A stretch of 64,000 bases of DNA, taken from NCBI RefSeq assembly GCF_000001735.4, contig NC_003074.8, positions 18,545,261-18,609,260 of the forward strand, read 5' to 3'. The position numbers and the translations under genes were made by a program. Positions within the stretch are counted from its first letter, which is position 1; every line of letters starts with the position of its first letter. Of this stretch, positions 38,670 to 50,548 are shown one piece after another. This DNA is from Arabidopsis thaliana (Eukaryota; Streptophyta; Magnoliopsida; Brassicales; Brassicaceae). The notes beneath the pieces were generated by a model. The model was not told the origin of the DNA and searched no databases. It saw only the letters and a list, made by a program, of their open reading frames with translations.

Positions 38670-39478
38670 TTTAGCAATCCAACGCTAGCTCAGACAACGA
38701 TGAGCCTTACTTTACGAGAAAACGAAAACCTAAAAAAAAAAAAAGTCAATTTCACGTTTGAGTATTGAGTCCAGTTTCTCATTTAATCAAACACTTAGCA
38801 GAATATACAGAAACGACTCCAAATTCCCACATTATACATAAGCAATATCCAGCTAAAGGTTTTGGCTAAATTCGCTTCTATAATCATCTGAAAATAGCAC
38901 TGAATACGCAAAATTGCTTCGGAGGATAAGGAATCTAAGACCGTACTAGTGCACATTGCTATAATCCAAAGGTCGCATTCATTTCCACATCTCTCTCAAC
39001 GCCAAATTCAATGGAACTAGATCTCTCAAATCAGAAAATCAAGTGCATCATCTAGCAGAGGCAGATCAAAAATGAAACAAGGCTTCCAAATTCGACAAAG
39101 CATCGGCCGCGAAAGAAAAAGAAAAAAAACGAGAGAGTAGACATTGATTACCGGAGAATGCAGGACGATAAGCTTCGAGTTTTTTTCCGTAGCGAAAAGA
39201 GATTCAATGGAGGAGGAAGAAGATTGGAGCTGATTCTGATTCAGAGCAGCAGCGTACGAAATTTCCGATGAACGTGCGGAGATTAACGATCAATTCCCGT
39301 TTTATCATCCCCCGCTCTTGCCGGTCAGAATTTTGTGTTTCGTTCATTGGGCCTATATGGTCACATTATGTTGAATCCTAGTTGGTCTGGGCCTTATAGA
39401 TATCGAAAAGGCCCAGTTTTGGTAATCCAGTGGGCGTAAGTGCGTGACGTGTCAATGTAATCACAAACGATCTACATA
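38670..39478. other. PTEN2B 5' UTR and promoter
   Basis: Leader with a probable intron (donor CCG|GTAATC at 39152/39151, acceptor TTTTTTAG|GTTTTC at 38730/38729). Site II-type motifs (gggcctatatgg, ctgggcctta, aggcccag) lie at 39349-39415, just above the likely transcription start near 39290. No coding sequence upstream. Confidence 0.55.
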
Positions 39479-39842
39479 TCCTACTATATAATTTGGGAAA
39501 TACATTTTAAATGTAATCTTAATTTTTGTAAGTAATTACATAGGGATGCCATTAGAAATAAAATTTTAAAGAGTAAATTAATTTATGTATTTAAGGATTA
39601 AAAAGTCAAATACTAATTTAATTAATTAAATTAATTAAAAAACGAAATACATTATTAATTTTCAAAAATAATAGCCAATCAAAATCAACATATAAGATTT
39701 GATATCTAAATTTTAATTAATTTAATTTAATTTCAATATGGATTAAATCTTTAATTTATTATTTTAATAAAATTTACAAGTTTTAATATATATTACTTTT
39801 AAAAATAAATCGTCCCGCGGTATACCACAAGTTAAAATCTAG
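39479..39842 (+). mobile_element. Non-autonomous Helitron (ATREP-like)
   Basis: A 364-bp element with the hallmarks of Arabidopsis Helitrons. It starts TCCTACTATATAATTTGGGA and ends GTTAAAATCTAG, and it is inserted between A (39478) and T (39843) without target duplication. A GC-rich potential hairpin (cgtcccgcggtatacca, 39811-39827) sits about 15 bases before the CTAG end. The interior is A/T-rich with aattaatt repeats and no Rep/helicase ORF. It lies between PTEN2B and the first DUF247 gene. Confidence 0.8.
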
Positions 39843-39896
39843 TACATATGTATAATATAACACACAAAAAAATGCTTTGAAAAACAAGTTATAAGG

Positions 39897-41986
39897 TTAA
39901 GAAGGTGGCTTATAATAAGCGTAAACAGCGTAAAAACTTTGAGAGAAAGTGAGGACTAGTAGAATAACCGCAGCACAGAAAGAAACAATTGCCCATGGAT
40001 TATTGAAGTACTTATGTTTCAACGTAGCCCTCCAAGCATTCCACTTATGATCGTAGTAACGATTAACCTCAATCGATAACCTAGATAAATAGCTATCTTC
40101 GGTGTCGAATACAACTTCTTGACATAAACGGTTGAACAAATCCGCGACTTCAGAATCGCTCCCTAGCCAATGTTCGATGATACCACAGTAGTGTAAGTAG
40201 CTAACATCTTCGTGAGAATCTATTAGATTGTCCATGAAGATTATGTAGGATGTTATATCATTGCTCGAATCGATATGACACTGCTCAAAAGCTATAAGAT
40301 TCAGAAAAAGAGATTTGGTACCTACAAAAAAACATACGAGGATGGCTTTACTTATTATAAACATTTAGTTGTTTTGTTGAGAAAATGTATTTGTTTCATT
40401 ATCTAAACTTTTTGCCAATCTGAAAACACATACTCTTTTCCATTGCTTAGATCATTCTGAATTAGTCAATTGATGACATTTCTTATATTCCAAAGTAGCA
40501 TTTTTATGCAACATACCACATCAATACATCATGATTCCTACTAATATATTCTTTGTCAATCCATATAAACCAATACAAACGAGAAAATATCAATTTATAT
40601 GGATTTGATGAATTAAAAAGGTGATGGATAAGAAAAAAAAACTGTAACATTTTACTCAAACAAAAGAAAAATAAATTGTAAACATATGGGGCATGTGTTA
40701 AAAAGAAGAAAAATGTGAAAAACGTGAACGTACCGTCATGGATAAGTAGCCTCGGTATTTCTAGATAACCGTTTTTGAATTGCATATCCCAAAACCGGTC
40801 GGTTTTCCTTCTTCTGAATTTTATACCAGCCTCTTTTAGTTCCGTCACACAATGTATCAATTGTTGCCGGCGCTTGTCCGCCACACGCGTGTTTCGAGAC
40901 CATCTCTTTCTTGTTAACCTCGGCTCCGGTTTAGGACTAGACCGTAACAAACTACGACGGAAAACATCTAGACAATGCAGTTCACCCATATCAGCGAATG
41001 GGTCAAAGGATTTATCTCTTGCCAGTGAGTTCTCGAGTTTTGACTGGCCAGATTTAGTCAACGGCTCGTCCGTTGGCATTAGTGGATCAAAGAACCGAAT
41101 TGCTAATTGTGCCACCAAACCGGTTTGGTTCCGTGTACCAAGCTGTAACTCTAATAACCGGTTTAGAACAAATAAAGGAAGTTGATTTTCAAGCATTACC
41201 ATGTCACGTTGAATCGAATGCATCGATCCTCTCATCGCGAAAACTGGATCGTTACGTGCATATCTACACAAAACATTATTGTGACCGGTTTAACAATTAT
41301 TTGAGAGAACCGGAAATAACCAGATATTGAAAAAATCAGGCTTACCCGAGTTCAGTGAATCCTTCAACGGCTCCTCTAAAGAGCTCAAGCACAAAACAAC
41401 CATCAAGAACTAGCATTTCGATAAATTCGTTACTACTCAAACTTAAGGGACCTTCGTAACAAGCTCGAGCCTTTTCCTCTAGCTCTCTCATGGCGTCGAT
41501 ATACATTTTAATGCCTTGGTTCGTACGTTTCAAGACTCTATTGACAGCACGCCATTTGTGACGGTCCATAGACCGGAGCCGTTTCTTACCATGATGGTAC
41601 GGACCAAGCGAGACTGTCTGAGGGAAATACGATTTGTTGTCGTTTTCTTGAAGGTAATATGGAACTCTGTAGATACAGAGCTTACCCCAGAGTGTTGTGT
41701 CATCATCTCTATGTGCTTGTTCGAGCTTGTCTGTGATCGAGATCACCCAATCGTCTCGTGAATCTTTTGGACTCTCTTTGATTACGTAGATAGCGGGATC
41801 GGATTGAGTTTGCTGGTTGTTATGAATGTTTTGATCTTGATCGGATCTGGTGATTTCGGGTAAACCGGGGAGGTTTTGATCTTGATTAACCAATACGGAT
41901 TCTTGGTTTTGTGTTTCGAGTTTTTCGCGGATCTTAAGGGTGAGTAAGTACCAGCTCAACATGTCTTTGTAGAAGACAGCCACCAT
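39897..41986 (-). CDS. DUF247 protein, array member 1 (3 exons)
   Basis: Plant-specific DUF247 (UPF0481) protein; biochemical function unknown. Exons 41986-41346, 41263-40734 and 40321-39897 join in frame (phases 2 and 1) to 531 residues. The start context is MVAVFYKDMLSWYLLTLKIR. The conserved block GKLCIYRVPYYLQENDNKSY then QTVSLGPYHHGKKRL lies at ~residues 115-160. LDGCFVLELFRG ends exon 1. Exon 2 opens with YARNDPVFAMRGSMHSIQRD, then a variable linker, then ELHCLDVFRRSLL. Exon 3 holds FNRLCQEVVFD and a C-terminal membrane helix (SFCAAVILLVLTFSQSFYAV). There is no N-terminal proline tract. The C-terminal anchor predicts plasma or endomembrane attachment with the bulk cytosolic (inference). 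It corresponds to At3g50120. Confidence 0.9.
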
Positions 41987-43850
41987 TTTTTTTGTTGCTT
42001 GAAGCTTTTTTAAGAAAATGAGGGAGTGAGAGAGAAGGAAGTATATGTGAATGATTTGAAGATATAATTGGTTACTTATTGTACTTATGGACCCAACTGA
42101 TCTGTAATGACAACAACCATAATTAGATATTTATAAACACACACACACACATATTAATATCTTTGAAGAAAAAAGTAACAACTAAAAGTTTATATATCTT
42201 ACCTAATTATTTTAACTACTAAAATATACAAATTAATTTGGAATCGTGCGGCTTAAAAGGGTAACATAGAATAGAAAATATGCATTTGTGTTCTATAATT
42301 TACCATATATCCGACCATTATCCATAGATAATAGAATTTTGATATACCCTTTCGTTTTGGTTTGAGTACGAATCCTTAACGCATCAAAGAAGGGTAAGGT
42401 CATTGCGCAACCATACTAGAAACGCTCGTATGGGGAATATGAGAGTCGTTGGACAAGATAAGATTATTTGTCTTGTCGAATTTGGGCAATTTTAAACGAT
42501 AAAAGCACAAAATAAAATCTCTTCTTTAGTGGTTTTTTTCTTCTCCCTTTTTTCCTTTTTGCTCTTTGTGTCACATCTTGAAATTCACATTTCATCGTTG
42601 TTATTGATATTCTATGGGGTATTTGGTGCATTATGGTATTTTTCTTATATCTCGAGCAACAATTATTAATAAGAAAAATAGAAAATAAAAATATAGTGAG
42701 AGCATAACGGAACATGTACACTACACAGCTAGTGTGTGGAACATGGCACGACCTCACCATTTCTCGTATGGATGATGATTGCTCAACAAACTTTGAATCT
42801 ATATTGGTTGACGGGTCACAGTTTTTTTTGTGCTTATTTTCATTAGCCAAACTCTAGGGTGTGGCCGAAGACTAATCTATGATGTAAAAGAGAATAGTAG
42901 AAAAGGTTTTCACATTAATTTTATCAACTGTAAGAAAAAGGTAAAAAAATGTTTCCTTCTTATTCCATGGAAAACCCAAAACACAAAAGTGAAATGAGAA
43001 GAAACTTTTTCTTTAGGTTAGAAATGTGGAAAATATTTCCTCTAGTGATCACTTCCCATTTTTTACTGTTTTATTCCTCTTGTTTTTCTTTCTTTGATTG
43101 CACCCAATCAAACCTTTATATGATTTTATTTAAATTACTGTAGTACATTCGACAAAAGTGAAATTGACTATCTAGACTCTTTAGTCTTAATACATCGAGT
43201 GTTATGGAGATTTTTCGTCATCTTGGAAAGTGAGTCAAACTTTGGAATATCCGTCAATAGACAATGGTCATTCTCATTAATGTTTTGGAACATTGTTGTA
43301 GTCTTAATTTCCGATAACATATTCAAATCTGAACATACCACATCATTGGCTGGAGACGTACTGGTGAATCAAAAGAAATTTTAAAGAGGTGTACAACTTA
43401 ATATAACTATTTGGTAACCATATAGTGCTAAACTAGTGTAGAAATGCAATTACAAGTTTAAGCATCGATGGTAAACTAGTTTGGTTGTGACGACGGCAAA
43501 AATGTCTCTTGGGACGATATCGTTTTATCGACGTAATCTATATTTGTTCTGACCTGTCTCAGTGTCTCACCTCCTATGAAGCTAACTGTTAATATATATA
43601 TGGCATCGTCCCCCCTAGACCTACCGAGTCACAGCGATACTTTCATGCTACCACAGACACCTTGTCATGATCAGATTCAAGACATGTGAACAATCAAAAA
43701 TAAGATTAAATAAAAATGCTGGAAAATTTTAATTTTAGTTTCTGATTTTATTTTTGCAATACAATAGAAAATAAAATAAACAAAAATGCTCGAAAAAAAG
43801 TTACAAACATTCCAAGTTTAATGAAGGAAACTACTGAATAATAATGAAAA
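41987..43850. other. Intergenic between DUF247 members 1 and 2
   Basis: Holds the member 1 promoter and a short (CA)n run at 42137-42150. The sequence gatctgtaatgacaacaacca is shared with the member 3 promoter (49410). A block at 42741-42779 (acatggcacgac...ctcgtatggat) recurs in diverged form upstream of member 3 (49815-49860), so non-coding DNA was duplicated along with the genes. The open frame at 42464-42850 is not supported as coding. Confidence 0.5.
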
Positions 43851-45962
43851 TCAAGAAGGTGGGTTAAAATAAGGATAAGCAGTAAAGAAACTCTGAAATA
43901 ACGTGAGAACTAGCAGGACAAGAGCAGCAAAAAAAGAGAAGTATGCCCAAGGATTATTGAAGTACTTGTGTTTTAAGATCGCCTTCAGAACATTCCACTT
44001 TCGGCTATAATTCCGATCAACTTTATTCGACAATTGTGACAAATAACTATTTTGGGGGTCGAAAGCCACTTCTTGACATAACCGGTTGAACAAATCCGCA
44101 ACTTCATAATCATTCCCTAACCAATGTTCGATGATACCACAATAATGCAAATACCTAACATCTTCCGACGAATCTATTAGATTATCCATAAAGATTATGT
44201 ACGATGTTATATCGTTGCTCGAGTCAATATGACATTGTTCGAAGGCTATAAGATTCGAGAAGAGAGATTTGGTACCTGCAAGAAACACGAGAAACCATGG
44301 TATATGTGTAAGCTCAAGGAGTTAAACGATTGTATAAAAAAGTGTATTTTTTGTAGCTATTGCTTAAATCATTCTGAAGTAGTCAATAACGAATAATTGA
44401 TGACAATTCATTTACGTTGGCAACTTGCGGAGAAATTTTGGTTTTATGATTATAAAATTCGAAGAAAAAAAAAAATCATGTTGGTGTGTAAAACGTGATT
44501 TTCTTAAAACCATGTATATGAAGATGGATATCCATTATGATTCATGTTCTTTATCATTGGGAATAAAGTTTGAAATGTTACCGTCATGGATTAGTAGTTT
44601 TGGTATCTCGAGATAACCGTTTTTGAATCGAATATCCCAAAACCGGTCGGTTTTCCTCGTCCTGAATTTAATACCGGCTTCTCTTAGTTCGGTCACGCAA
44701 TGTATCAGTTGTTGTTGGCGCTTATCCGCCACGCGAGTTCTCCATGACCATCTCATTCGTGATAACCTTGGCTCCGGATTCGAACAAGGCCGAAGTAGAT
44801 TTCGACGGAAAACATCTAGACAGTGCAACTCACCCTTGTCCTTATCAGCAATTGGGTTAAAGAATTTATCTTGTTCCAGCGAGTCGTCGGTTTTGGTCAA
44901 CGGCTCGTCGGTTGGCATTAGTGGATCAAAGAACCGAACTGCTAATCGCGACACTAAACCGGTTTGGTGCCGTTTACCAAGCTGTATCTCTAATAACCGG
45001 TTGAGAACAAACAAAGGGAGTTGATTTTCTAGCATTACCATGTCACGTTGAATCGAATGCATTGATCCTCGCATTGCGAAAACTGGATCGTTACGATCAT
45101 ATCTACATAAACAAGAACAAAATCATAAGAAAGTCAACGGTTTAGATTAATTAGCGGATCTGAAATGATACACTAAAATTATATTAGATAACAAGAAATT
45201 TAATCATATTTACCCTAGTTCGGAGAATCCTTCATCAGCTCCTCTAAAGAGTTCAAGAACGAAACAACCATCAAGAACCAGCATTTCACTAAACTTGTTG
45301 CTGCTCAAATCTATAGGACCTTCATAGCAAGCACGAGCCCTGTCTTCGAGTTCTTTCATGGCGTCAATATACATTTCAATGTCGTGTTTGGTACGTGCCA
45401 TGACCATATTGACTGCACGCCACTTGTGACGGTCCATGGGTAGGAGATGTTTGTTGCCATGGTGGAACGGACCAAGTGAGACAGTCTGAGGGAAATAGGA
45501 CTTCTTGTTGTTCTCTTGAAGGTATTGTGGAACTCTATAGATACATAGTTTGTCCCAACTAGTTGTGGCGTCTTCTCTAAGTGCTTGCTCCATTTTGTCT
45601 CTAATTGAGATCACCCATTCTTCTCGTGTCTCTTCGGGTTTTTGGTTTTGTTTTTGGAGTTTTTGGCGCATCATGAGGGTGAGAAAGTACCATGTGAACA
45701 TGTCTTTCTGGATCGTAGACGGTTGTGGTCGATTAGTTCTTTTTCTTTTGACAGAATACCGCCAAGGAAGAATCGGTCCAAATGGTCGTGCTGGCGGTAG
45801 CGGTGGTGGTGGTGGTGGTAGACTTTTGCTTTTCTTTTTGAAGAAATGCCGCCGAGGAGGAATTGATCTAAAAGATGGTGGTGGTGGTGGACGAGGAATT
45901 GATCTAAACGATGGTGGTGGTGGTGGAGGAGGCGGTGGTGTAAAAGAAAGAATACGCACCAT
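43851..45962 (-). CDS. DUF247 protein, array member 2 with proline-rich N-terminus
   Basis: Function unknown. Exons 45962-45214, 45102-44582 and 44275-43851 give 564 residues. The ~75-residue N-terminus is unlike the non-proline members: repeated poly-Pro runs separated by SFRSIPRP/SFRSIPPR motifs and basic patches (RRHFFKKKSKS, YSVKRKRTNRP), encoded by CCN repeats directly after the ATG. The usual body follows: DMFTWYFLTLMMRQKLQ, DKLCIYRVPQYLQENN, QTVSLGPFHHGNKHL, LDGCFVLELFRG. Exon 2 starts YDRNDPVFAMRGSMHS. Exon 3 ends with the anchor helix SFFAALVLLVLTLFQSFFTA. The N-terminal FGPILPWRYS motif also occurs in member 3 (FGPKLPFPH), so the two are sisters. It corresponds to At3g50130. Confidence 0.9.
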
Positions 45963-47211
45963 TTTTGTTGGTTAAAGCTTTGAGAGAGAAAAAATGTTGT
46001 AAAACTAAGATGTAACAAAATGATAGATCTGTGCACAGCACACACATTAATAAGTTTGAATATCTAATCATACACCAACATCAACTATAACTTTGTCAAA
46101 CTTTTGAGCTGTTAAATAACACCTTGACGGGCCACGTTTTGTTTGTTTTGATTTTACAAATCTTTAGAAAAAGAACTCTAAAAACACTCGTCCGTCACTA
46201 GCTCAATGGTGTATTATGAGAGCCTTAAAGAAAAAAATTCCGTTAAAAATCGCCAAAATCTGTTGCAAATTGGGTGATAAAAAGGAATTGTAAATGATGA
46301 AATTCTTTGCAGAACGATCTTAGTAAATTGATTTCTTTTGATTTTTTTTTGCTATTAGCAACATATTGCAAAAGACTTTTGAGACGAGAATTTGCAACAA
46401 CCTGTTGAAAAAAAAAAATGTTGATTCTTTTTTTCGCAGTAGAGTATTGATGATGTGGACATCAGAATTCAGAAGTATTCAGAACCAAATAAGACCCAGA
46501 GTTGACCAGACCAACCGGTTCAAGCATCAACTAAACTAACCAAATCAAAAAGAAGAATTTTGGCGCAAACCAAGTTCCGATCAAGAAACTGGCATACGAT
46601 TGGATATTTACAAAGAAATATATCCTTAAAAGAGTAATTATCCAGCTGGAATCATAAATCACCGTACCGAATTGAAGTTGGTCCATGATGGCTCACCCAA
46701 AGCACACAAAACTTAAATCCTCCAACCAAATGAAGATTTTTCCCGACCTAAATTGAAGACTCACCAGATAGTTACATATTTCAAGACATATGGGCGAGAC
46801 GAAAACAAAAACTACCGAACCATTCAACTAGAGCGCCAAGAAGACCCACCCGGATCAAGCCTAAGATCATCAACCCAAAGTCACATTTACTCGACATACC
46901 TTTGGTAGTCACCAATATTATGCATATTTGTGAATAATAGGCGAGCCAAATCACCCAAGGTTCGAATTGGTTTAGGAGTTACTCATTTGGTTACATCACA
47001 CATTTTTTGGTTAATTAAATTACAACAAAACTTACGTTGACAATTATAAAAACATAAGTAAATGAAACCAATATATGAACTGAATAATCTCTTCCGTAGG
47101 TCTAACATATAGCTTCAAAATAATACAGTAAAATCTTTCTTTTCTTTAAGACTCAACAGAAAGAAGAAAAAAAAAGGTAAAAAAAGAACAAACATTCAAA
47201 GTTAATGAGAA
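45963..47211. other. Intergenic between DUF247 members 2 and 3
   Basis: The member 2 promoter lies at 45963-46150. A block at about 46440-46990 is clearly GC-richer than its surroundings (motifs such as gaccagaccaaccggttcaa, gatcatcaacccaaagtcac), has no open frame and looks like a decayed transposon insertion of unknown family. A short inverted pair, gttgcaaatt / aatttgcaac, lies at 46262 and 46390. Confidence 0.5.
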
Positions 47212-49302
47212 TTAAGAAGGTGGCTTAAAATAAGGATAACTAGTAAAAAAGCTCTGAAATAATGTGAGAAGTAGCAGAATAACTGCCGCAAAGAAAGAGA
47301 AATATGCCCAAGGATTACTAAAGTACTTGTGTTTCAAGGTTGCCTTCAGAACATTCCACTTTCGGTTATAATAACGGTCCACCTTATTTGACAATTCAGA
47401 TAAGTAAGTATTTTCGAGGTCGAAAGCCACTTCTTGACATAGCCGGTTGAAGACATCAGCAACTTCTGAATCATTTCCTAACCAGTGCTCGATGATATCA
47501 TAGTAATGCAAATACCTAATATCTTCAGCAGAATCTATTAGATTGTCCATGAAGATAATGTAGGATGTTATGTCGTTCGTTGAATCGATATGGCACTGCT
47601 CGTAAGCTATAAGATTTGAGAAAAGAGACTTGGTACCTACAAAAAACACGAAGAGAGACCATATAGTGTTTTTGTGAGTTTAAGGAATTATGAGGGTTCT
47701 CTAGGCGGGAAAAAATGTATATGCCTAAATAGCAAAATCATTATGAATTGATGAAATAGGCAACGATTGATGTCAGTCTATGTACTTTAGCAACTTATGG
47801 GAACAAAAAGTGAACAAAACCTATACATGTCACAAATTTTTTTGGTTTGGTACAAAATCATTTATATGCAGTAGAGTATCACATTTTGATTCTTAGGCAA
47901 CAATATAAGTGAGGTGTAAACAATATGATTTGAATGAAACTCATACGAAGGAACGTAAAAATAAATAAAAACTAAAAAGTGTGAACTTACCATCATGGAT
48001 AAGTAATTTTGGTATTTCTAGACAACCGTTTTTGAATTGAATATCCCAAAACCGGTCAGATTTTCTTCTTTTGAATTTTATACCGGCTTCTCTTAGTTCT
48101 GTCACGCAATGTAGTAGTTGTTGTTGGCGCTTGTCCGCCACCAGCGGTTTCCTGGACCATCTACTCCGCGATAACCTCGGGTCCGGTTTTAGACTAGGCT
48201 GGAGCAGACTTCGACGGAAAACATCCAGACAATGCAACTCTTCCTTCTCCTTGTCAGCAATTGGGTTAAAGAATTTATTGTTGTTTTCTTGGGAGTTCTC
48301 GATTTTGGTTGATGACATATAAGTTGGCATCAACGGATTGAAGAACCGAACCGCTAATTGTGCCACTAAACCGGTTTGGTATTGTGTACCGAGTTGTAGC
48401 TCTAATAACCGGTTTAAGACAAACAAAGGAAGTTGATTTTCCAGCATTAGCATGTCACGTCGAATCGAATGCATAGATCCTCGCATCGCGAAAACGGGAT
48501 CGTTTCGGTCGTACCTACACACCAAGATAAAAAGAAAAAAGTTAAAAAAGAAATAAACGAAAGTCAACATTTAGTTTAGTCAACCGGATCTGAAATCAGT
48601 CCGGTTTAGCATAAAGCTAAATCATGCTTACCCAAGTTTCGAGAATCCTTCATAGGCTCCTCTGAAGAGATCGAGAACAAAACAGCCATCAAGAACTAGC
48701 ATTTGGGTGAACTTGTTACTGCTCAAACCAATAGGACCTTCGTAGCAAGCACGAGCCCTCTCTTCGAGCTCTTTCATGGCGTCAATATACATTTCGATGC
48801 CTTGCTTGGTACGTTTCATGACCATATTGACCGCACGCCATTTGTGATAGTCCATGGGTCGGAGATGTTCGTCCCCATGGTGGTACGGACCAAGCGAGAC
48901 TGCTTGAGGGAAGTAAGAATTCTTGTCGCTTTTTTTAAGGGAGAGTGGAACTCTGTAGATACAGATCTTGTCCCAGCTAGTTGTGGCGGCGTCTCTCATT
49001 ACTTGCTCCATCTTGTCTTTGATCCAAATCACCCATTCTTCCCGTGTCTCTTCGGGTTGTTGGTTTCGGGTTTGGAGTTTTTGGCGCATCATGAAGGTGA
49101 GGAAGTACCAGGTCAACATCGGTCGTAGTTGATAGTTTCTTCTTGCTTTTCTTCTTATGATAATATGAGGGAAAGGAAGCTTCGGTCCAAATGGTAGCTG
49201 GGGCGGCGGCGGTGGTGGTGGCGGTGGAAGTGGTGGCAGCACCAATAGACGAGGAGGCGGCGGCGGTGGAGGTGGTGGTCGTCGTTTACTAGGAGTTGCC
49301 AT
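47212..49302 (-). CDS. DUF247 protein, array member 3 with proline-rich N-terminus
   Basis: Function unknown. Exons 49302-48632, 48514-47991 and 47636-47212 give 539 residues. After MATPSKRR come two poly-Pro runs split by RLLVLPPL, then FGPKLPFPHIIIRRKARR, similar in layout to member 2. The core has MLTWYFLTFMMRQKLQTRNQ, DKICIYRVPLSLKKSDKN (a divergent form of the otherwise conserved YLQEND motif), AVSLGPYHHGDEHLR and LDGCFVLDLFRG. Exon 2 starts YDRNDPVFAMRGSMHSIRRD. Exon 3 carries SLFSNLIAYEQCHIDSTNDI and ends in the anchor SFFAAVILLLLTLFQSFFTS. The same phase-2 and phase-1 introns occur as in its neighbours. It corresponds to At3g50140. Confidence 0.9.
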
Positions 49303-50548
49303 TTTTGTTTGTTGAAGGTTTTTAGGAGATTGAGAGTGACATAGAAAAAGTCTAAAAGCAAATATGTAACAACTGAACTAAAGCTGTCATTGGTCGCAAT
49401 ATTATTTGATCTGTAATGACAACAACCAGTGATTGACATCTAATCATACTTATACATTAAAATGTCTTAAACAATCTTTAAACGTAATGGATATATAATG
49501 CTTTGGCGAGCGATGTTTTCTTGGACTTTTCTTCCACTACTCTTAATAGAAAGACTTTATTACAAGTCTTTAATGTAATATATATATTTCGTAGAGTGAG
49601 ATATTTATTTGAAACATTCACTCTTATTTAAAAAAAATGAAAATGCGTTGTACTCTTATAGAAATACTATATACTATATAATGCGTTATTCATTATTGAC
49701 AATGATTGATACTTGAATTATCCATATGAAAGAAAAAAAATCTACGAATTAGAAAACAGCAAGTTTATAATTTCAATTAAGATGTGTTATCAACCGTAGA
49801 CATGGGAAACTCGGCACATGGCACGACTGACGACTTCACCATTCTCGAATGGATAATGAGGTGCTCTTATAGAAAGACTCGAAGAAATAGTGTTCATGAC
49901 ATGCCTTAAAAACTAATTTTATAAAGCTATTATATATTAAGACTTGGAATATTCAAAATCTTACGCCTTAAAAAAAAACTCGACCACCCAAAAATGGTAT
50001 TCAGACATGCAAATTGCAAACCGAAAAGACTCCAAGAAAGTCAAGTCATCTATTATATTTTATGCTTAAGATATATTCAAAATCTTATGCCTTAAAAAAT
50101 TGACGTACCAAAAAATAGTGTTCAGACGTGCAACCCCATTTCCAAGCAAATGGAACCTAATCAGCCTCGACCCGACGAACATTTCTAATCGCTGTCTTGA
50201 TCATCTGTTCTTGTTTTTGTTTATTCCACTAAGTTTATTCACATTACTCTTTTGAATGACAACTATTTGTAAATCCATAGTTCTCACAACCATGTCTATC
50301 ACTATACTGTTTAGTGTTTTTTTTTTCATTCTTTTTTTCAATGAATGAACAATATTTACTACTTCTTAATATTCACTACGTCTAGGATATGCAGTCCAAA
50401 TAAATATCCGAAATTAACCTTTTTCAATCCATTAACTATTTAAAATTCCAAATTTTACAACGTCTTTTTTTTTTTAATTATGAATAGAAAATATTGAAAA
50501 AACAAGAAATACAAATATTGTAAATAAAATGAAAAAAAAAAATGAAAA
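49303..50548. other. Intergenic between DUF247 members 3 and 4
   Basis: The member 3 promoter (gatctgtaatgacaacaacca at about 49408) shares sequence with that of member 1. A local duplicate pair, tattcaaaatcttacgcctta / tattcaaaatcttatgcctta, lies near 49950 and 50073. No gene seen. Confidence 0.5.

Noticed and set aside
42464-42850. 128-codon minus-strand frame between DUF247 members 1 and 2
   Set aside because: Lysine-rich low-complexity reading of AT-rich promoter DNA, with no homology to neighbours.
45550-46045. Open frames over the member 2 proline repeat (plus-strand Gly-rich; minus-strand His-rich)
   Set aside because: Alternate-frame readings of the same trinucleotide repeat. The frame continuing into the DUF247 core is the real one.
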